Shown here one piece after another: positions 57,413 to 64,000 of a stretch of DNA of 64,000 nucleotides. A program made the position numbers and the translations under genes. Origin of the DNA: Siphonodentalium dalli (taxonomy: Eukaryota > Mollusca > Scaphopoda > Gadilida > Siphonodentaliidae); contig CP136063.1 in NCBI GenBank assembly GCA_032622095.1, positions 116,580,723-116,644,722 on the forward strand. The letters run 5' to 3'. Position 1 is the first letter of the stretch. The number at the start of each line of letters is the position of its first letter. Under the pieces are notes generated by a model. It ran no database searches. It was not told the DNA's origin and saw only the letters and a program-made list of their open reading frames with translations.

Positions 57413-58738
57413 ATGAAAGGGGTGGTAGCTATGTTTGTTTTTCTTTTTATATTAGGGTGGGTAGCTTGTGTTGAATTAAGCGTTCACATGTTAAATGTGG
57501 AGTCATTTCCATACATATTTCACACATATATTATACGAATGTGGCAAAATTACAAAACAGAAAGAAATATTCAAAATTAAGAGGCTGTTTGGAACTAACT
57601 TTACATTATTATATTGTATTAGATATTGAATTGTTAGAATGTGATTAAATTAGCTTAATGTTTGCTGTTTATCATCAGTCACACAAGTAGCAAAAAACTT
57701 GCGGGTTTAACGCATCCATGATCATATGCAAAATCATGTATATACATGAACATACATATACATACATAATACCTAAATAATACCTCTAACATGAGAAGCA
57801 TAATGATATGTTCATACCCAGAACTATATACCCAATTAATGATTGATAGAGCATATGTCCCCACTCATGCATGTATACATAGGTTTTTGAGTCCAGGGAT
57901 CAGGGACCATGGTTTATAGCATAATGACTGGCTATGGACACCCGATCAGTCACCACATTGCTACACAATGCACATGAAATGAGAAGTCACCTGGGTTTAA
58001 CACTGTATTTTACAACAATTACACGCTCAAAATTATGTTGCATGTGGTTAGAGTTTGTGTTTAGGAAGGTTTATGCATAGTTTGTTTCAGAAAATAAAGT
58101 ACCTTACCTATATTAATATAATTGAAGCAGATTGGGATAGAACTGTTTCACGCCATTTAGTTATCAATAGTCAATAAGAATGGTAAAGACTAAATGGTTT
58201 TGTAGGGTGGCACATATATTTAGATACATTTTTGGAACAGGATTTGACACAATAGTGAACAAGGAATACCATTGGGTATTGTATTCCCAATAACAAGATT
58301 AGTATAAAAAAGTATTTAAAAGTGTCAAATATGGGATAAGAGGTGGGTCCAAAATTTGCCGAGGAAAAAGTATATATTTTTGCAAGTAGGGGGGTGGTGG
58401 GTACCCTGGGTCGGAAATTATTTTGTTTGAGCATCGTGTCTGTTAAACCCCTCTTTAATTTACTAAACATCAGCGTCAGACATGTACACAAACAAATATT
58501 AATCGCGCGATGTCCGTAGTAGTAACTTAGTAATGATTTGTGAACAAGAAGAGTTAACTAATTTTAAGCTCCCACCAACATCGAGTTGTTGTACAGTTGT
58601 ACAAAACGCCATCTTGTATAGTCTATACATTTCGTATCGGTAACACTCAAATATATGGTGTCCTACGGTATATTATATTATCATATTATCTCAAATGTGG
58701 TATCAATTACATTTAAAGCTTTTAAAATCCAAACTCAC

Positions 58739-58799
58739 CAGTGAGCGTATTGCCAGATAACACTGACAAAAACACAAACATCACATATGTGGGATCCAT
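58739..58799 (-). CDS. Signal-peptide exon, phase 1, unit 2
   Basis: Identical copy of 43227-43287, including the GTGAGT donor. If the gene is real, the duplication provides two promoters and first exons. Confidence 0.5.
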
Positions 58800-60359
58800 G
58801 ATATTTATATCCAAAGTGCACGTGATCAACGCGTGTAGTCAGTTGATACCTAACTAATATTATACCTACATCAGAGCACTAACAACTGCCACATGCTATA
58901 TCATTATAAATCTTAATCCCATAGCACTAGGAATGTCTACCTTTACCCAATTCCTCGTGTCAAAAGATAATCGGAGATATTATAGTATCTGCAAACTAAG
59001 GTTTTTACCTGGCCGTTCAATGGATCAGTGGCTACCTGTATATAAAGATATTTTGATGGGCGAACGAGTTCTCAATACTATTAATCGTTAGCCTTACAAC
59101 GTGTTTGTTTTCATTGACAGGTATGTACAATTTTACAACATGATGTATCTCTTACTTCATATTTCTTAATTCTTATTTTTACTAAATGACACTCAATTAA
59201 TCTTAAAATTGTTATCTACATTCAACTCATGTGCATTGTCATAATTATTATTAAATACATTTTATATCCACTAAATATCAAGTCATACATAAATTACTAT
59301 TTAATTTAAACATGCACTATTTCATTGCATTTTTATAATGTGTGCTGTATCACAATAACTTGTTATTTATGTTATTGGACAATACTATTTACTCATTAGA
59401 ATTACTTGTCTTTTCATTCACAGCCCTGGACATTCTAATGTGGAGCGTGACGAATAATCCCCAATAAATTTAAGCCCCCTATCACAATTGGTGGAGAATC
59501 CAATAACCCAAGACAAGATCATAACACGAGGGGCCCAGACACGAATTACCATCCGACCTACCATTGTGATCACGGACATCACCCATAGAGTCGGATTCCT
59601 TATGTCGAAAAATATGGTCGCGCGTTTTCGAAATGTTAAAAGCGATATGAGAACGGTTTCCATGCCACTGTTATAGCTTGTCATTTTAGTGGAAACAAGT
59701 TTTTATGAGGCTTTTGTTTGTGTACTCTATTTTTACCGTCCACCTGGTAATAAAAAACATGATATTACGCATGTCAAGTTCGACAAGTGACTTGCTTTGT
59801 TCCTGGAAATAGAAAAACAGGGAGAGATCTTGCCACAAATTGCATAATTGCATATCTTAATGTGAAATTTTATCAGATGAATTGTAGTTATGACTGTATT
59901 TTCAATTCTCCATAGCGCTCAGCGTTAAATTTTTATCGCAAATGTGGCCAGCGAGAATCATCTATTGACATCTATGTTCATACTTAGTATTTTTTAGGAA
60001 TATCAGTACGCGCGTATCATCATACGCAAAATGGCGCCATTTATCCAAAATACTAGACTATCCATATGATCACAACTGTAGCCAGCAAGAATGAACTGAT
60101 CACACCATATTTTCAAAAATACATGTCATGGTCATAGCTAGTAGTTTACTTTTTTCAAATTAAAAATCGCACCGATCTGCACACGCCAGCTGGCATCATT
60201 GATCGTTTTCTGTAAATACGAAACTATCTCTAAATTATGTTGACCCCGATTTAGGCCGACCCGCCAAAATTCAAGAATGGAAACAAATCAATACTGAAAC
60301 CACACATACTACATACTGAATACACAATACGTTTACAGATCGCTTATAACAAAGCAATA

Positions 60360-62492
60360 TTGCAAAATGACATAAGGAAGGCGATATCTTTAAAACTATC
60401 CGACAAGCAGGTGTTCGGTGCTGTTATGAAGGGACTTTGCCCCGCGATTAGAACTGGAGTAATTCAACAAAACCCCACTACTCTTCCGGGGTTATATCAT
60501 GCTGCTATTATAACTGAAATCGCGACTGCCGATTTTAACGCTAGCTCATTTAAAATTGATCACGTTTCATCGGCCGTCGCTGCACTAACAGCGAAAATTT
60601 ACGCAACAAAGCAGTCCATGGACAAGGTCAATGCAAGTGTAATTTCAATTTTATCACACGCACCTCGAAATTTCGAAACAGCACATTTAGAATCCTCCCA
60701 CACCTTTATACCACGTTCGAGACCACAGTCTTATAGAACTAACAGGGAACTTCAAAAATCATCACAATATAATAACAACCAACATTGCATAAACTCTCAG
60801 ACTAATTACAATATGCATGCGCAGGCTGTGGCGGTAAACATGCACGCAGAAATTATCGGTTATCAAACTCTACGTGTGGGTTTTTGTTTTAAAAAGGGCC
60901 ACATTTTTTAAGATTGCAGAGCACGTCAATTTAGCAAACCACAACAAAATAAATCATGACTGGCAACACACATCTAAACACAATCATTTCAATGGATCAT
61001 AATTTTATTAAAACATCCATAAATAATGTCTATTCTAAATGCTTGGTCGACACTAGTGCTAATGCATCCTGCTTATCAAAGTCTCATCTAAATAAGCTAT
61101 CAAACTGCACAGCATTGCCCTCATCTCTAAAATCAATATTAGGTATCGGTGGTGAAACACATAACATTCTTGGACAAATAAAGCTGCCCGTCAAATTAGC
61201 TAATACAATGTACAGCTGTAAGTTCCATGTGTCTACCACAATACACTATCCTGTAATATTGGGTTTAAACTTTTTACGAGATCATAATTGCTCAGTGGAT
61301 ATCGGCAAACTTAAATTCCATACTGGCGAAGCTTAGGTAAAGCTAATGGCTCAGGAATGCGTCGGGTTCGCCCGATGCAATTATGCACATGTGATACCAC
61401 CGTATGCTGAGACTTTAATATCGGTTCGTTTATCTAAAATTAAGGACGGATCAACCGTTATGCTTGAACCACTTAACAATTCTGTTTACATGCAATATAT
61501 TGCTTGTGCAAGGGTTTTAATTCATTCTGTTAGAGGTAAAAGTGTGTGTCGAGTTTTAAATCCAACACCAAACCCTGTACAAATTGCTAGAAAGAATTTT
61601 TACAAGGAAAACTGGCATATGTCAATACAATTAACTCTACACTTAGAACGACAGCAATACCTACTGATTTAACTGACCAGGGACTAATTGACGACTTAGG
61701 CATCGATCTTGATAACAACACAACGTTAACACAAGATCAACAATCTTAATTTGCGGCCATGCTAGTCAGAAATCGGCATGACTTCGCAAAAGACTTGAGA
61801 GTGAACTCGGGAAATGCGACATATCTCCATTTAAAATTGACACTGGCGATGCTATCCCGTCACGTCAATGCTTTGATCGAACTACCTCAAAGGTATAGAG
61901 GAAATTGAAAGACAATTGGCAGATTTCCAAAATGCTGACTTAATTGAACCCTCAACCAGTCCGTGGATAAGTCCATTTCTTTTCAAGAAGCCCAATTCTG
62001 ACTAATATAGATTAGTGATCGACTATCGCCGGGTCAATGCGGTGACCAAACCACTGAATTTTCCAATTCCAAATCTTCACGAAGTTTTTAACGTAATATG
62101 TGAATCTCAACCAACCACATTTAGCACGCTGGACAAGGTGTCATGCAATGCATTTTATATGACGGATCAAAGAAAAGACAGCTTTCATCGCACACCACGG
62201 TAGCAGGCAATTCAAAAGGATTAGCTATGGTCTCCGGAATGTAAGCATCCAATTTCAGATGATAATGACTCACATTCTCCGTGGACTCAATTTGAAAACA
62301 TTTATTGTTCATTTCGACGATATCATTCTTTTCAACAGTTCATTTACTTCTCATTTGGAAGCTCTACAAGAGGTTTTCGACCATCTAAATGCCATTTTCC
62401 TGTTCCAAAAAAACTGTTGACTATCTAGGACATTCCCTCTCAAAATTTCCCACGTCCAAATAATGCCAAAGAAATCAAATCATTTCTCGGAT
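60360..62492 (+). pseudogene. Gag, protease and RT relic, unit 2
   Basis: Copy of 44848-46980: Gag fragment 60360-60911, protease 60956-61336 (again D-T-S), linker 61346-61672, broken RT to about 62492. The disabling stops and frameshifts are shared with unit 1, so the element was dead before the duplication. Confidence 0.75.
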
Positions 62493-62500
62493 TAGCCCTA

Positions 62501-63522
62501 TTGTATCGACGGTTTATTGAATGTTATTCACACAATACAGATCCACTAAACAGTATTCTAAAAAATAATACTTTCATTTGGGATGAAAAGGCCGAAGATG
62601 CTTTTAATGTAACCAAACATCACCTCACAACCACTCCAGTATTGGCGTTGCCAGATACAACTAAACAATTCAAGTTGACAGTTGATGCGATCGGATGTCA
62701 TTGGCAATATTCTCTGCCAGTAGAGTTCACAAGGATACTTTCGAGTAATGTGTTATGGTGGACGGGCGCTCCGACCAAATGAAATTAATTTTGGAGCCTC
62801 GGACCGAGAAGCATTGAGTCTTGTCTACGCCGTAAAATCTTACCACCCATACCTAGCTAACAATTATGTCATAGTCTATATGAACAACACTGGTGTGAAA
62901 TATCTCAAAATTGCTAACGATCTCACTGGAAGATTGGCTCAATGTGAGCTGACATTACAAATATACAACTTTGATATTGAATACACAGCTGGTAAATTAA
63001 ACCAAAATACTAACTCCTTATCCCGCATCCACTATTCGGTATTATACAAAGATAATCCACAAAACATTCTGAAGATTCACTGTTATCTCCTCAACCGAAA
63101 GTAAATAGCACTTCACAAAATAGATCAATTTGCCAACAGGAAACCCCATGGACTGTAATATAATTTGACAGATCACAGATCATGCTAACTCCACGAATTT
63201 TCTGAAAGCAATTTCAACAGATGTTGTCTGTGGGAACGGTATTAGATAACACGGACATAACAATCATACCTGTATTACCCAATGAAACCCATGCTGAGAG
63301 AGCTAACCTCCAACAGCAGGCCGAAGATTTAAAGCTTCTATCAGATTATATTCTTCATCGCAAACTGTCGGATAACAGGATAGAAGATAACTCCATAGTA
63401 GCCGATTCTCAATAATGTGCAATTCTGGACGGAATACTGTATAATTTTTACTGTAGGCGCAAAAAGAAGATATCATTATCTGACCGGATCATCAAATAAT
63501 TAGTGCTACCAAAATCTCTGTG
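62501..63522 (+). pseudogene. RNase H and integrase approach, unit 2
   Basis: Copy of 46989-48010 with the same frameshift at the overlap (62748-62782) and the same TGA before the minisatellite. Confidence 0.75.
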
Positions 63523-64000
63523 ACCAGATGTGCTGCACGCATTATACGATATCATCGCTGGGGGATCTTACCAGATGTGCTGCACACATTATACGATATC
63601 ATCGCTGGGGGATCTTACCTAGGTGTGCTGCACGCATTATACGATATCATCGCTGGGGGATCTTACCAGATGTGCTGCACACATTATACGATATCATCGC
63701 TGGGGGATCTTACCTAGATGTGCTGCACGCATTATACGATATCATCGCTGGGGGATCTTACCAGATGTGCTGCACACATTATACGATATCATCGCTGGGG
63801 GATCTTACCTAGGCGACCAGATGTGCTGCACACATTATACGATATCATCGCTGGGGGATCTTACCTAGGCGACCAGATGTGCTGCACACATTATACGATA
63901 TCATCGCTGGGGGATCTTACCTAGGCGACCAGATGTGCTGCACACAGTATACGATATCATCGCTGGGGGATATTACCTAGGCGACCAGATGTGCTGCACA
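63521..64000 (+). repeat. Integrase-derived minisatellite, unit 2 (cut by window end)
   Basis: First ten unit starts match unit 1 at +15,512 (63530 ... 63991), with the same 47/48/56 order and the same private variants ('cacagtatacg' in unit nine, 'ggggatatt' after it). No expansion or contraction is seen between the two arrays over the shared part. Confidence 0.95.

Larger units (their letters stand above)
50688..64000. repeat. 15.5-kb tandem duplication, unit 2 (runs off the window)
   Basis: Copy of 35176-48488, continuing past the window end within the integrase-derived minisatellite. Differences from unit 1 that I saw by eye: G/C at 35360, C/T near 42188, a few homopolymer lengths, and a cluster of substitutions and indels in 39411-40000. 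Confidence 0.97.

Overview
The window is AT-rich nuclear DNA from an animal. I see no bacterial operons, ribosome-binding sites or dense coding. Several features fit an invertebrate, probably a lophotrochozoan such as a mollusc or brachiopod: CR1/Jockey-like and Ty3/Gypsy-like retroelements, a Mutator-like transposase relic, many foldback/MITE repeats, phase-1 immunoglobulin-type exons, and a dispersed repeat that opens with an 'agctcacatgag'-like motif. The species assignment is inference. Host coding content is very small: one well-supported Ig-domain exon with a possible signal-peptide exon, and one signal-peptide-like exon in the duplicated block. Nearly everything else is mobile-element or repeat DNA.

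Layout. 1-11 kb: a minus-strand non-LTR reverse transcriptase relic (about 1.79-2.89 kb); a degenerate repeat field carrying a near-palindromic 'CCAAGATGGC...GGCCATGTTT' motif (3.6-5.5 and 7.1-7.65 kb); a minus-strand Ig exon (6775-7113) with a candidate signal exon (8005-8065); a decayed Mutator-like transposase (8.64-9.52 kb); and one copy of a ~550-bp repeat whose second copy lies inverted at 28.5-29.0 kb.

11-21.7 kb: a nested structure. A CR1/Jockey-like non-LTR element (endonuclease tail at 11.06-11.19 kb, reverse transcriptase at 19.51-21.62 kb) is interrupted by an LTR retrotransposon in tandem form, LTR-internal-LTR-internal-LTR. The three LTRs are each 812 bp, and the whole insert is flanked by one GTAC target duplication. 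The internal regions encode only Gag plus protease, with no reverse transcriptase or integrase. Copy 1 is an intact 843-codon frame; copy 2 has a 1-bp and an 11-bp deletion.

21.7-35 kb: repeats. These include several near-perfect foldbacks (21.87, 24.03, 26.24, 26.52, 30.72 kb), a TA-flanked MITE (27.84 kb), degenerate tandem repeats, and an internally deleted minus-strand non-LTR fragment (32.88-33.79 kb) lodged inside an older repeat whose empty counterpart sits at 39.56-40.33 kb.

35.18-64 kb: a 15,512-bp direct tandem duplication. Unit 1 is 35176-50687; unit 2 starts at 50688 and is cut by the window end. By eye the units differ at only about a dozen sites. Each unit holds nested satellite-like repeats, a 1.28-kb segment with inverted ends, a minus-strand non-LTR relic, a phase-1 signal-peptide exon, and a broken Ty3/Gypsy-like gag-pol. 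The integrase zinc-binding region of that gag-pol has been amplified into a 16-unit minisatellite with 47/48/56-bp periods.

I do not see a new defence or metabolic system. The most interesting observations are structural: the minisatellite born inside an integrase domain, the very recent 15.5-kb tandem duplication (or assembly duplicate), and the tandem pol-less LTR element nested in a non-LTR element.
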